Shown: positions 17,056-26,227 of the stretch, one piece after another
Layout of the letters: each line of letters starts with the position of its first letter
Position numbering within the stretch: position 1 is the stretch's first letter
Assembly: GCF_022664435.1 (NCBI RefSeq)
Contig: NZ_JAKREU010000008.1
Coordinates: 1-64,000, forward strand
From: Sphingomonas panni
GTDB lineage: Bacteria > Pseudomonadota > Alphaproteobacteria > Sphingomonadales > Sphingomonadaceae
Reading direction: 5' to 3'
Length of the DNA: 64,000 nucleotides
Position numbers and translations under genes: made by a program
The notes under the pieces: model-generated
What the model was told of the DNA's origin: nothing
The model's database searches: none
Seen by the model: only the letters and a program-made list of their open reading frames with translations

Positions 17056-17598
17056 TCACCCTCCCCTCTCAATCGCGCGTCGCTCCCGTTCGTGGCGCAG
17101 GCGGTCAACCGTCGCGACGTCTGCGTGAGATTGGATCAGCCGATCGAGTGCGTCGTCAGGAAGGTATCGCGGATCGAGTTTCGGTCCCTTGGCCTTGGGC
17201 GCATCGCGCCCGATGGCGATCAGATGACGGCGGTTGCGCACCTCGACCAGTAGCGCTCCGCGTTCCGCTCGGTTGAAGGCGCGATCGAGACCGTAAAGCC
17301 ACCCCGCCGAGGCCTCGACCAGCATCGCCTCGCAGCGCTGAAGATCGTCATCGTGACGGCATTCACGGATTCGGTCGACCGTCAGGGCGCGTGCCGTCTC
17401 GCGGGTTCGGCGATAATGATCGCTGTTTGGGCCTTCGAGCGCGAAAAGCCGGTGCATATGGCGGACCCACGCTCCCATGCTCTCCCATGCAAACGGCTTC
17501 GGCGCGCTACGCGGTTCTGCACGATAGGTTTTCATCGGGGCGAGGGACCGCGGCGGCTTTTTGTCGCCGTAGAAGAGGTCGGGCTCCCGCCAGCTCAT
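17056..17598 (-). CDS. hypothetical backbone protein
   Basis: This 180-aa protein starts at MSWREPDLFYGDKKPP. The ATG overlaps the stop of the upstream gene (ATGA). It is rich in Arg/Asp, helical and soluble. The end (RRAIERGG) is encoded by a purine-rich stretch. No family recognised; it is co-transcribed with the next two genes and the C5 methyltransferase. Confidence 0.6.
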   Translation of the reverse strand: MSWREPDLFYGDKKPPRSLAPMKTYRAEPRSAPKPFAWESMGAWVRHMHRLFALEGPNSDHYRRTRETARALTVDRIRECRHDDDLQRCEAMLVEASAGWLYGLDRAFNRAERGALLVEVRNRRHLIAIGRDAPKAKGPKLDPRYLPDDALDRLIQSHADVATVDRLRHERERRAIERGG

Positions 17599-18185
17599 CG
17601 GACCGGCTCCAGGTCCCGCAGCTCTGCCATCTCGATCTTGGCCGTGCGCTCGGCTCCGACGGGATTGAAGAAGACATAGCAATGGTCCGCGAATGGGGCT
17701 CCGCATAGGCGCCACACCACGCCTGCCCGACCGAGAAAGCGTTGGATTCCGAATGCCGGATCAACGGATCCCGGTGCGTCGACCAGTCGGACGCGCTGGC
17801 GCACTGCGAGCCAGTTTCCGGCCTTGCGGACGATCGCGGCGCGTTCGTCCGGCGACAGGATAGACGGCCGATCTGATCGTGGCGGACCGAACGTCGCAAA
17901 CGGGTCGCCTTTGATCCGCTCCAGCTTCTGCTCGATCGCTTCGACAGGCGGCCGATCCCAATCCGGCGCGGCCCGGTTGCGACGGAAGTGTGTCGTCGCT
18001 TTGGATCCGAAGAGATCCTGCTGATACCCAACAACACGCCGCTGGCGTTGCTCTTCGGCATAGGTGGCTCGCCATACGTCGTCGTCCGTTTGCGGCCTCG
18101 GGGCTTCATCGGCACGACGAACGAGCGCCATCAACTCGGCGAACTCCTCCGGGGAGGTCGTGGCTATGCGCGGATCGTACCTCAT
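17595..18185 (-). CDS. hypothetical backbone protein
   Basis: This 196-aa protein starts at MRYDPRIATTSPEEFAELMA. The start overlaps the stop of the upstream 87-aa gene and its own stop overlaps the next start, so it sits in a translationally coupled series. It is soluble; SILSPDERAAIVRKAGNW and a Cys/Phe-rich segment (CGAPFADHCYVFF) are visible. No family recognised. Confidence 0.6.
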   Translation of the reverse strand: MRYDPRIATTSPEEFAELMALVRRADEAPRPQTDDDVWRATYAEEQRQRRVVGYQQDLFGSKATTHFRRNRAAPDWDRPPVEAIEQKLERIKGDPFATFGPPRSDRPSILSPDERAAIVRKAGNWLAVRQRVRLVDAPGSVDPAFGIQRFLGRAGVVWRLCGAPFADHCYVFFNPVGAERTAKIEMAELRDLEPVR

Positions 18186-18445
18186 CGCAGGACCCTCGAC
18201 AGGTGTCCTGCGTACACTGAGACCACCTTCCAATAGGCAGCCATGGGGGCCTTGTGACGCCGCCAGCATTCCTCGGCTCGCGTCTGCGCGTCGTGTCGCA
18301 GCTCGAGGAGGACGAGCCGTAGCTCAGCTCGGGTCGCCGGCGTCATCGCCTGCAGCCGGGCAATGCTCGGCAGCGCGAGGACCGGGTTGCGCACATGGGC
18401 TTGGCTGGACCGCGGCCGCGAGAGGTTGGACCGATCGACCATCAT
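18182..18445 (-). CDS. hypothetical small protein
   Basis: This 87-aa protein starts at MMVDRSNLSRPRSSQ. The first ATG overlaps the stop of the DNA methyltransferase (ATGA). It is basic and helical (TPATRAELRLVLLELRHDAQ). A role linked to the methyltransferase is possible from coupling only. Confidence 0.55.
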   Translation of the reverse strand: MMVDRSNLSRPRSSQAHVRNPVLALPSIARLQAMTPATRAELRLVLLELRHDAQTRAEECWRRHKAPMAAYWKVVSVYAGHLSRVLR

Positions 18446-20718
18446 GCCTCTCCCCATTCAAGGCCACGGCCTTCGGTGATCGCCTGTATGGGGCTGTGGT
18501 CGACTGCGAGCGCCATGCGCAGCGGCGAAACCCAGATCGCCTTGTGCGAGAGCGTGAAGGTTTCGCCGAGCCGGGCGAGTAGCAGCGCTTCACCTATTTC
18601 CTCGGCCATGCCCTGCGCCGCAGCCGATGGGACCGCATTGCCGATCCATTCCCGCTTCTTGGCGTCCGATGTTCCCTCGAGCTCGAACGGTTGGGGCATC
18701 GACCAGGCATCGCGTTCGCCGTCGAAGCGGAAGACCTCCTCGGGGTCGAATAGCGACTGAAGAGCGGCCAGCTCCAAGGTCGTAAACGGTCGGTGCCATG
18801 TCCCATCGGAGGCGATGATCCGGGCAACCACCCGATCGTTCGGTGCCGGCAAGGTGGCCAGCGGCTCGGCCTCGGGGATGCGGGGATCCGCAACCGACCA
18901 CTTGCCGCGGTCGTATTTCGCGTAACCGGGGACAGCGACGCTCGTGTCTTCCCAGCGGACCACGCCATAGTGCGCCTGGCTGTTGTAGCTGTGCTGATCT
19001 CGGGCACCGGAGCTGAGGCCGACCGGGCGAGGATCTGCGACCGACAGCGCACCGCCAGCGGGATGGATGGCCCCGGTGACGACCTTGGCGGTATCACCAA
19101 AATCGGTAACCGCGAGGATGTTGCGATGCGTGCCCGACGCATATCCCGGCCTCGGGTCGGCGACAGAAAGCGCACCAGACCCTACGCGATCCGAGCCGGT
19201 GATCGTCGGGGCTGCTTGGTCGGCCGCAACCACCTTCATCTTGTTGTGGTGAGCGCCGCTGCCGTGCGTCGGCCGCGGGTCGGCGACGGGCTCGCCAGCT
19301 TCGGAGCCGCCAAGTGGCACGATCCGAAACACGTTGCCTAAGCGCGGGGCGGCGGTTCGAGGGTCGGAGACGGCATAGGGGCCGGTTCCGACCGATACGT
19401 CGGCCTTGATGCACGGTGCTGGCTCTGACCACGGCCGCACGCCGAGCTGGACGCTCTTGGGATGGCCATTCACCCGCGGATCAGCGACGGCATGGGCACC
19501 GCCACTCGGCTTGGGGCTTCCGCTGATCGTCGCCGCGCTCTGCTCCCAGTCACGCACGCCGAGGACGTGACGATGCGTGCTCTCGCCGTAGTCGGGGCGA
19601 GGATCCGCAACGCTGTAAGCCCCGTTCGTCGGACCGGTGCGACCTGCGACGGTCCCGGTGTGGCCGTCCCAGTCGCGGACGCCGAGGACATCGGCGTTCC
19701 AGTCGGCAGGAACGCGGACGTCGGCAACCGAGAAGCGGCCTTGGGCCGGCGAGCGGGCCGAGGTGAGCGTCGGCGCGGGGTCAGACCAGTCGAGGACGCC
19801 AAGCGCGTTCTCTCGCAACGCCTGCTCGGGTACGATGGCGAAATCTCGGAGGTGCCCGTCCACGACGGCGAGATCGTTCAGCGCGCGCCAGTCCCGGCCC
19901 GCCGGCACGAAGGCAAGGCGCACCCACGTCTTCCACTGGAGCGCGGGCACGCGGTGCATGACGCCTGCGACCGGGTCGCCGGGCAGCGGCAGCTTGCCGA
20001 TCACCTCGCCGACACCGCGCAGCCGCTTCTTGGCGGGCTGATAGATGAAATTCGGCACCTTGGACGGATGCCGAAAGAGGCGGAGGAACCGCTTGCGGCT
20101 CTGTGCGAGCCCGCCGATCGTGCCGCAGTCGTGGATACTGTCCTCGACGTCGCTCACCACATACCCGTAGGCGCGGTACAGAGCGTCGATCTTCGCAAGG
20201 AAGCGCGCGCCACGCGACGAGGCGATCCGCGGCACGTTCTCGAAGGCAACGATAGCGACCGGATCGTCACGATAGGCCTCAAGGCTGAGCATCATGCCGC
20301 GCGTCGTGAGGTCGTTGAGCGCCTGGTACTTGGCGGTCTCGGCCGCCCGCGCCGACAGCAACCCGGAGAAGCCTTTGCAGGGATAGCTTGCGAACAGAAT
20401 GTCGAGGCGGCCGAACACGCTACGCACGTCGCGCGGCGTCGCTTCGCGCCACCCTGGAGGTGGCGCCTCACCGTGGAAGGCCCGGTATTGTGCCTCGCTG
20501 AAGAGGTCCATGACCGTGCCCTTCACGCCGGTCAGGCGCTCGAAATTACGGATGGCGCCTTCATCGACATCGATGCCGCCCGCGCACTCGAACCGGCCTC
20601 GGAGTGGTCCCACGCGGGGATTGGCGGCGTTCATGCCGGCAGCGCCGGCGCCAAGGCCGCACGCCATGTGGCCGTGGCGGATCACCACCTCGGCCGTCGC
20701 GTGCCTGAATGCGTTCAT
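18442..20718 (-). CDS. C5 cytosine DNA methyltransferase with tandem-repeat recognition region
   Basis: This 758-aa m5C methyltransferase has motif I near 18-29 (MACGLGAGAAGM), the catalytic PC motif with Cys114 (SYPCKGFSG), ENV at 160-162, QSRKR at 206-210 and the C-terminal motif X region (GNAVPSAAAQGMAEEIGEAL). Typical enzymes have 330-450 aa. The extra length comes from residues ~305-615, which hold about eight ~40-residue repeats, each with a form of SVADPRP, then LGVRDW and (A)TITG. The repeats occupy the place of the target recognition domain. No restriction endonuclease is adjacent, so it is probably an orphan, self-protecting enzyme of the mobile backbone. A purine-rich leader precedes it. 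Confidence 0.85.
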   Translation of the reverse strand: MNAFRHATAEVVIRHGHMACGLGAGAAGMNAANPRVGPLRGRFECAGGIDVDEGAIRNFERLTGVKGTVMDLFSEAQYRAFHGEAPPPGWREATPRDVRSVFGRLDILFASYPCKGFSGLLSARAAETAKYQALNDLTTRGMMLSLEAYRDDPVAIVAFENVPRIASSRGARFLAKIDALYRAYGYVVSDVEDSIHDCGTIGGLAQSRKRFLRLFRHPSKVPNFIYQPAKKRLRGVGEVIGKLPLPGDPVAGVMHRVPALQWKTWVRLAFVPAGRDWRALNDLAVVDGHLRDFAIVPEQALRENALGVLDWSDPAPTLTSARSPAQGRFSVADVRVPADWNADVLGVRDWDGHTGTVAGRTGPTNGAYSVADPRPDYGESTHRHVLGVRDWEQSAATISGSPKPSGGAHAVADPRVNGHPKSVQLGVRPWSEPAPCIKADVSVGTGPYAVSDPRTAAPRLGNVFRIVPLGGSEAGEPVADPRPTHGSGAHHNKMKVVAADQAAPTITGSDRVGSGALSVADPRPGYASGTHRNILAVTDFGDTAKVVTGAIHPAGGALSVADPRPVGLSSGARDQHSYNSQAHYGVVRWEDTSVAVPGYAKYDRGKWSVADPRIPEAEPLATLPAPNDRVVARIIASDGTWHRPFTTLELAALQSLFDPEEVFRFDGERDAWSMPQPFELEGTSDAKKREWIGNAVPSAAAQGMAEEIGEALLLARLGETFTLSHKAIWVSPLRMALAVDHSPIQAITEGRGLEWGEA
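18874..19806 (-). repeat. about eight ~40-codon repeats inside the methyltransferase gene
   Basis: The protein motif V(A/S)DPR recurs near residues 331, 370, 411, 450, 478, 519, 560 and 609, each usually followed by a LGVRDW-like and a TITG-like segment. DNA copies have diverged, so this is an old protein repeat rather than a recent tandem duplication. Confidence 0.75.
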
Positions 20719-20750
20719 TGTGAGGCTCCCGGATCTACATGACCCAACAG

Positions 20751-20771
20751 CCCCTCTCCCCCTTCCCTCCC
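20751..20771 (-). promoter_or_regulatory. purine-rich leader tract upstream of the methyltransferase
   Basis: Plus strand is all C/T. The transcript strand reads four G runs (GGGAGGG, then GGGGG and GGGG with short spacers), a G-quadruplex-compatible pattern 33-53 nt upstream of the ATG. It is one of at least nine such tracts in the backbone. Confidence 0.45.
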
Positions 20772-20800
20772 TGACGCCGCGGGCGACACGCCTTCATCGG

Positions 20801-21052
20801 CTACAGCATCAATCGGACCGCATCGGTGCTGCGCGAGGCACCGTCATACCCTCGCTGCCATGCGTGGCGCAGCTTCGTGCCGCGTCGATAGGCCGAATTG
20901 GCGTTGCCCATCACGAAGCTGCGCCAACCCGCCTTCTCGGCCTCCCATTCGGCGTTGCCCGGCGCCGGGCCGAGAAGCTGTACGAGGTCGAAGCGCCGAT
21001 CGCGTGGACGGCATTGACGGACATGGTTCTGCTGAGACTTAATGCCCGACAC
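20801..21052 (-). CDS. small ribosome-modulation-factor-like protein
   Basis: This 83-aa frame starts with GTG. Its C-terminal half (AEKAGWRSFVMGNANSAYRR, then LRHAWQRGYDGA) resembles RMF/CrpP-like small proteins, which pair a G..A/S...G segment with an AW..GY/W..G motif. Family similarity is by eye only. It lies in the 5' region of the methyltransferase locus. Confidence 0.4.
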   Translation of the reverse strand: MSGIKSQQNHVRQCRPRDRRFDLVQLLGPAPGNAEWEAEKAGWRSFVMGNANSAYRRGTKLRHAWQRGYDGASRSTDAVRLML

Positions 21053-21081
21053 TGCGGTCTCCTATCGTGAAGGGGTGAAGG

Positions 21082-21810
21082 ATGAACGAGATGGCCGCAG
21101 CTCCCGCGCTCGCCGTGCAAACCCCGCGATCCGCCTCAAGGCCGTCCCTATGGGTCGTTGCGGCACTGCTGATTGCGCATCAGGCGGCCCTCACCATCAT
21201 CCACTATCTCGTCGGCCCTGCGCTTGGTTTAGATCCGGCCTCGGCCTCGCTCACCGCCGCGTCGATCGCCCTTGGTGCCGTTGCGATACTCAGCCTGGTG
21301 GCGATGGATATCCGCAAGGTCGGCCGCTCTCGCGCTGTTTTGATGGTCAAACCGGATTGGGATCGTTCGACCCTTGTGACCATGCTGGGCGGCCTTGCGG
21401 TTGCGCAAATGCCGCTCGGCATATTGGCTTTGCAGGGTGCCACCGTCTGGCAGTCGGGTGCGTCGAGCAATCTCGAGGTCGGCCGCGCACTGGTGGCATC
21501 AATGGCCGGGCCATCCGGCATCGCGCTGCTTGTTGCGACGGTGCTGGTCGCGCCGATGGTCGAGGAGGTGCTTTACCGCGGATATCTGCTCGGCACACTC
21601 GTTGATCGTGGCTGGCGCGTGGTGGCAGTCATCGCCTCGGCCCTGTTGTTCGTCACCTTGCATTTCGAGCCAGCAAATCTCGTGGCATCGCTATGCCTCG
21701 GGCTGGGGACCGGCCTATGCGCCGTCCAATCGCGCTCCATCGTTCCTGGCTTGATCGTCCACATCGCGAGCAACGCATTCGGCATGTGGTATGCGACCCT
21801 TGCCTCCTGA
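21082..21810 (+). CDS. CPBP-family intramembrane metalloprotease
   Basis: This 242-aa multi-pass protein carries the family motifs Glu161-Glu162..Arg166 (EEVLYRG), FVTLHF with a conserved His, and HIASNAFG near the end. Such CAAX-like proteases work in the inner membrane; substrates in this group are unknown. It is the only plus-strand gene in this part of the backbone. Ribosome-binding site GAAGG precedes ATG 21082. Confidence 0.85.
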   Translation: MNEMAAAPALAVQTPRSASRPSLWVVAALLIAHQAALTIIHYLVGPALGLDPASASLTAASIALGAVAILSLVAMDIRKVGRSRAVLMVKPDWDRSTLVTMLGGLAVAQMPLGILALQGATVWQSGASSNLEVGRALVASMAGPSGIALLVATVLVAPMVEEVLYRGYLLGTLVDRGWRVVAVIASALLFVTLHFEPANLVASLCLGLGTGLCAVQSRSIVPGLIVHIASNAFGMWYATLAS

Positions 21811-21850
21811 GACGGTCAATGCCTGCCTCGGTCGGTCCACCGGGTTCGCC

Positions 21851-22204
21851 TCAGAGGTCGCCGCGCAACATCATCATGAGGACCCGGCGCGTCTTGGTTG
21901 GATCGGCGGGGTCTTCTGATCCGTACTCTCGGGCGAGATCGTAATAGTCGATCGAGAAATAAACGGTCTGCCCGCGAAACTCGAACTCGCCGCGATTTCG
22001 CTCCCGATCGCGCGGATCGAAGGCGCAGCGCCGAAGTGCATCGACGATCCCAATCTGAACCGCGAGTGCGCTCGTCCCGTCCTCGGTGAACGTGGCGAGG
22101 CAGGCGCTGGTCATCATCACCTTAGCCGTGCGATCAAGGCCTTGCCGGCACCGATCGTTGAGGCGGCCGATAGTATCGATATTGCTGTCGGTCGTATCGA
22201 CCAT
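21851..22204 (-). CDS. DUF3768 family protein
   Basis: This 117-aa protein has the DUF3768 signature: an N-terminal IGRLNDRCRQG segment, a central hydrophobic strand, and the C-terminal RGEFEFRGQTVYFSIDYYD followed by YGSEDPADPTKTRRVLMMML. The family is widespread on alphaproteobacterial plasmids and ICEs; its function is unknown. Confidence 0.82.
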   Translation of the reverse strand: MVDTTDSNIDTIGRLNDRCRQGLDRTAKVMMTSACLATFTEDGTSALAVQIGIVDALRRCAFDPRDRERNRGEFEFRGQTVYFSIDYYDLAREYGSEDPADPTKTRRVLMMMLRGDL

Positions 22205-22265
22205 CTGAGGTCTCCGAATAGGCGCGCGCAGCGCGCAGTCCCGGCGTTGGGTTCGTGATCCAGAT

Positions 22266-22559
22266 TCACCAGTCGAAGACTGGGAGACCGTCGGCTTCAG
22301 GCTCGTCGCGATCGAGCATAATCCAGAAGGCGGATTTCGCGCGCGCGAGGGCCATGCAGGCTGCGAGGTCGACCGGGAGCGTCTCGTCGACGTCCTCCGG
22401 CACGTAGATGAACCATCCGTATTCGCCCTTCTCCCAGGCTGGGCCGGGATAGGTCGGCAGGAAGGTGTTGCAGGTTTCCTGCGTGATGTGAGCGGTCGAC
22501 AGAACGAGCATCGGCTCGATCGTCGGATCTATCGGCCGCGCATCCTGATTGTCGTTCAT
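22266..22559 (-). CDS. DUF5983 family protein
   Basis: This 97-aa protein has LSTAHITQET near residue 20, GEYGWFIYVPED in the middle and DRDEPEADGLPVFDW at the end, which match DUF5983 proteins of conjugative elements. Function unknown. Confidence 0.75.
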   Translation of the reverse strand: MNDNQDARPIDPTIEPMLVLSTAHITQETCNTFLPTYPGPAWEKGEYGWFIYVPEDVDETLPVDLAACMALARAKSAFWIMLDRDEPEADGLPVFDW

Positions 22560-22577
22560 GGTGTCCTCCGTGAGGGA

Positions 22578-22922
22578 TCAGGCCGCGAGCGGCGTTGGTC
22601 GGGCGAACAGCCCTGCGTTGAAGCGCTCGAGCCAGCTCTGCATGGTTGGGCGTTCGCCAACGGGCACGAGCGCGGCGACGTCCTGAAAACGGATCAGGTC
22701 GAGCGGCGCGTCGCGCCAAATGCGGTCGATTTCCCGGCTTGGGAGAAGCCCTTCCGCTCGAATGAAGTCGGTCATCCGGCCTGGGCGCGCTTTGGTCGAG
22801 CGGCGCCATAGCCCCTCCACGGTGTGGAGCCTCGGCGCCGCTCTAGCTTCGACCAAGACGATCAGCCGAAGGCACCAGCGAGGAAGGTCGCGGATCTCCT
22901 CAGCCTTGTTCGCGATGCAAAT
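22578..22922 (-). pseudogene. PP-loop (PAPS reductase-like) gene, C-terminal half
   Basis: The open frame runs from the island edge to a stop at 22578 and encodes 114 residues beginning ICIANKAEEIRDLPRWCLRL and containing VEARAAPRLHTVEGLWRRS. This is the C-terminal part of phage/plasmid PAPS-reductase-like proteins. It has no N-terminus of its own. The missing N-terminal half lies at 33158-33741. The two join in frame at the ATCCA core into a 308-aa protein, restoring the motif SACWIC. Confidence 0.85.
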
Positions 22923-22925
22923 CCA
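22921..22925. other. island 1 left attachment core (ATCCA)
   Basis: ATCCA is repeated at 33158-33162. Outside it the sequence is coding (PP-loop gene); inside, TTATGTCGCC begins the island. A further ATCCATT occurs 24 bp inside (22945). Crossing over between the two cores restores the gene. Confidence 0.75.
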
Positions 22926-22960
22926 TTATGTCGCCATTGAGACGATCCATTCCCTTTGAC

Positions 22961-22979
22961 GGGATAAGGATATTGTCCC
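22961..22979. repeat. imperfect inverted repeat before ginA
   Basis: GGGATAA and TTGTCCC (one mismatch) flank GGATA, 35 bp inside the island end and about 60 bp before ginA. It is a possible recombinase or GinD binding site or an operator. Confidence 0.35.
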
Positions 22980-23037
22980 ATTATCGATCGGGTCGGGGCA
23001 ATAAAATGGAAACGCCCAGTGTCATGTCGAGGGTTCA

Positions 23038-24450
23038 GTGCATCTTTTCCCGTTCGATCCTTGGCTCGGCGTCGAGCCTATACTTCTTGATGGGACGATG
23101 ATCCGGCCTGCGCTTGATGACTCCATAAAGCAGGACGCAATCAAATACTTACCCGAAACAAATCTCCCTTCTCTCCTTCATTCCGACGGAAGCCCCGTTG
23201 TAGAAGTCAATTCGTTCATCACGTTCCTGCGATCCGATGGCGTGTCCCTTGCCAGCGCAGGCCACTATGCTCGAGATCTTCAGGTCTTTGCCCGTTACCT
23301 GCGGGATGCGCGTTCAAAGTCGTTACTCGACGCATCGAGTGCCGACGTAGGGAAATATCGCAGCCTTCGGCTCGAAGGGCCGGGCGAGCTCCGACTATCG
23401 GGATCGTCTTGGAAGCGCACCTCTGCGGCGCTAACGCGGTTCTATCAATGGGCCGCCAGCGAGGACGCAGGACTGATATCAGTTGCGCCGAAAACCAGAT
23501 TCCGCCGTGATGGCGCGGTTGCCGAAGATACGATCCGCATGATCCCGCTCGAGGATTACGTTCTGTTCCGAGACCAAGGCCTGCTCGGTGGGGGTTACGC
23601 GAACGGCATCACTCACCGGCGGAATCCGATGCGCGATGCCGCGTTCGCCGAGCTGCTTGTGACGACAGGGGTTAGGCTCGAAGAAGGCGCAAGCCTTCTG
23701 ATCGGTGAGCTTCCGACGACGAACGCCCGCGTCTTTCACGGCTGTCGCAGCACCATGATCGACCTGCCCGCCAGAATCACCAAAGGGCGCAAACCTCGAT
23801 CAGTGCCGTTCCCGAGGCGGGTAGCCAGTAACTTCATCGACGCTTATATTCGCGAGGAGCGGAGCCAGTTGGTCGATCGCTGGCGACGCGCGGGTGGGGT
23901 CCGGACCATGCGGCAGCCGCTCATCGGCACGCTTGCAGGCGGGCAACGCGTTTTGATCAAGGGCGAGCGGCGCCCTCGATCACTGGCGACTCTGCGCATC
24001 GACGAACGACGCAACCTCCTATTGCTGCCCGGATCGGGCGCACCATTGGAAAGTGCGCAGCCGGCAGCATTGTGGCTGGCGCAGGACGGCCAAGCCCTCA
24101 CCCCCGCGGCATGGCAGTCGATATTCCGGCGTACCAGCAAGAAGTTGTCGGAGGACATGGGCTGGGACCTACACGTATCGCCCCATACCCTCCGGCATAC
24201 CTTTGCCGTCTACTGGCTTACACACCTCGTCAAAGCGGAAGTGATGAGGCTCGACGATCGATCTGTCCCGGATCGAACCGAGGAAATCTACATGAAGGTT
24301 GTCAGCGACCCCTTGCGCCGGGTCCAGCGATGGCTGGGTCACGCCAGCGTCCTGACCACTGAAAAATATCTCACCTACCTCGATGAAGCCTTCGAAATCG
24401 TAGATCAGGCGGCCGAGGCGCTGGACTCTCGTCTGATGGGCTTCTTCTAG
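23038..24450 (+). CDS. ginA: tyrosine recombinase GinA
   Basis: This 470-aa site-specific integrase has Arg in [14 protein letters not shown], HxxR in [13 protein letters not shown] and the nucleophile Tyr in TTEKYLTYL, so the catalytic set is complete. An SAM-like core-binding domain occupies residues ~55-145. The GTG at 23038 is the first start; ATG at 23098 is an alternative. It is the first gene of the four-gene operon, and the next gene starts 2 nt after its stop. In GInts all four gin products are reported as needed for integration and excision. Confidence 0.9.
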
Positions 24451-24452
24451 CA

Positions 24453-26225
24453 GTGGGTCGCCCTCGCCTCTCGTTCCGCGATTTACCTCCGCAGCAGGAT
24501 GAGGAGCCGCGAGCCGACGCGATCGTAGCCTATCATCATCGTGACGGTGTCGGGCGCGAAATGACCTGGTTGCTGCACGAGGTGGGGAACGAAGGCCTGG
24601 GTCGCGATCTTGCCTTGTACCTTGGGCCGATGATGAACGAGCTGTTCGCCGGCCTGGCCGTCCCGAGTGTCGAACAGTATCGACAGAGCTGGATCCCGCT
24701 CGGGAAACATCTGTCCTCCAGCGGGCGCCTCAACGGGGGGCTTCGCGTGATCACGGCCGCTGACATCGATGCCTGCGACGTTCGGGGTCAATACTCCCGG
24801 TTCCGTTGCCTTGTTCACGGCCTTCGCGCGATAGACGAACGAAACCCTGATCTGCTTCGTCCGGATCTGAAGGCGCGGATCAACTTCACGAGCCGGCACA
24901 ACGGAACGGCATTACGGCCCCGCGAACCGTTGACACCGTTCGTCGCTCGCGTCCTGAAAGACGCCGCTGATCGCAGCGTGGTAGCTACACGCGAAAGGAT
25001 CTTGTCGGGCCGCGAGCAGATCGAAGCTTTGCGAAACAAGCCGGAGAGGAGCCGCTTTGAGAATGTGTTCCTGAGGGTCGCCGACGGCACGCGCCCCGCT
25101 CGAAGCGAGTTCGACATGTTCAAATATCGCAAGGTTGCCATCGCCGCGGCCAGCGATCTTCTCGTTCTGACCCTGCCTGATGCGATCTGCTTCATCATCG
25201 CCATCGCGCTCCGGGTCGAAATGCCGATAGAATGCCTGCGGACCCTGCGGCGCGACTGCCTGAAGAACCCCGCGAGAGGGTACGTCTCCATTGAATACAC
25301 AAAGGGACGAGGCGGCCCCCGCGCGAAGATCAAGCGCGAACGCGTGCGTGATGGTGGAATTAATACGCCCGGCGGACTCGTTCGCCTTGCCCTCGAACTA
25401 TCCCGACCCGCCGCCGAGCGAATGGCCGATCGAGGGGACCCGAATGCGGATTACCTGTGGGTGGGCTTCGTTGCAGCCGGACTGCCGAGCTGGCGGCGGT
25501 TCAGCCTTTCTACCCACAACTTCTATGCCGCGATCAGGAGCCTTGGGCTCGTCGACGAAGCGGGCAAGCCGATAACCAAGATCGTTCCCGCCCGGCTAAG
25601 GAAGACGGTGAAGCGGGACAATTACTTGCGCCACACAGGCCACCTTCGGCGCTTCGCGAGCGATCACTCGAAGCCAGTTGCCGCTCGGCATTATGCCGCG
25701 GTGGACGGGCTTCGAGAAGAGCATGCACGCTCGGTAGCGGTCGCTGAAGGTCAACTGTTCGACATGGCGATGATGCCGTTGGTCCTGCCACCGAAGGAGG
25801 AAGTCAGCGCGCTCGCATCCGGCCTCTCGATCGGAAACCAAAAGCTCGACGCAGGCGCGGTCGCGTCGTTGGTCTCAGGCGATGCCGATACGTTCCTTGG
25901 CATGTGTTCCGGCTTTTGGTCGAGCCCTCTTGGGCGGAACGACAACGGCTCCTGCGCCACCGCGTTCACCGGCTGCCTCCATTGCTCGAATGCAGTGTTC
26001 ACCGCACGAAAACTGCCTGCATTGCTGACCTATCTGACATGGCTAGCTGAACGGCGCGCCGTCATGACGGAAGCGGAGTGGCACGAGCGCTACAGCGCCG
26101 ACCATAATCGAATTATGGTACAGATACTCCCCGTGTTCGACGCTGGCGATATCGAACAGGCTCGGTCCACGGCGGAAAATGCCGCTGTGGCGCCAGCGCT
26201 GCCGCCACATCTTCAGCGGGGCTGA
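24453..26225 (+). CDS. ginB: tyrosine recombinase GinB
   Basis: This 590-aa recombinase-like protein starts with GTG. The catalytic region is degenerate: ALRVEMPIECLRTL, then PARLRKTVKRD and HSKPVAARHYAAV. The C-terminus has a four-Cys cluster (GMCSGF, SCATAF, GCLHCSNAVFTARKLP), which looks zinc-binding and is shared with the GinB of island 2. It probably works as part of a recombinase assembly rather than alone. Confidence 0.85.
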   Translation: MGRPRLSFRDLPPQQDEEPRADAIVAYHHRDGVGREMTWLLHEVGNEGLGRDLALYLGPMMNELFAGLAVPSVEQYRQSWIPLGKHLSSSGRLNGGLRVITAADIDACDVRGQYSRFRCLVHGLRAIDERNPDLLRPDLKARINFTSRHNGTALRPREPLTPFVARVLKDAADRSVVATRERILSGREQIEALRNKPERSRFENVFLRVADGTRPARSEFDMFKYRKVAIAAASDLLVLTLPDAICFIIAIALRVEMPIECLRTLRRDCLKNPARGYVSIEYTKGRGGPRAKIKRERVRDGGINTPGGLVRLALELSRPAAERMADRGDPNADYLWVGFVAAGLPSWRRFSLSTHNFYAAIRSLGLVDEAGKPITKIVPARLRKTVKRDNYLRHTGHLRRFASDHSKPVAARHYAAVDGLREEHARSVAVAEGQLFDMAMMPLVLPPKEEVSALASGLSIGNQKLDAGAVASLVSGDADTFLGMCSGFWSSPLGRNDNGSCATAFTGCLHCSNAVFTARKLPALLTYLTWLAERRAVMTEAEWHERYSADHNRIMVQILPVFDAGDIEQARSTAENAAVAPALPPHLQRG

Positions 26226-26227
26226 AC

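Noticed and set aside
19462-20742. 426-aa plus-strand frame opposite the C5 methyltransferase
   Set aside because: Shadow of a gene with clear catalytic motifs; composition is Arg/Ala-rich without motifs.
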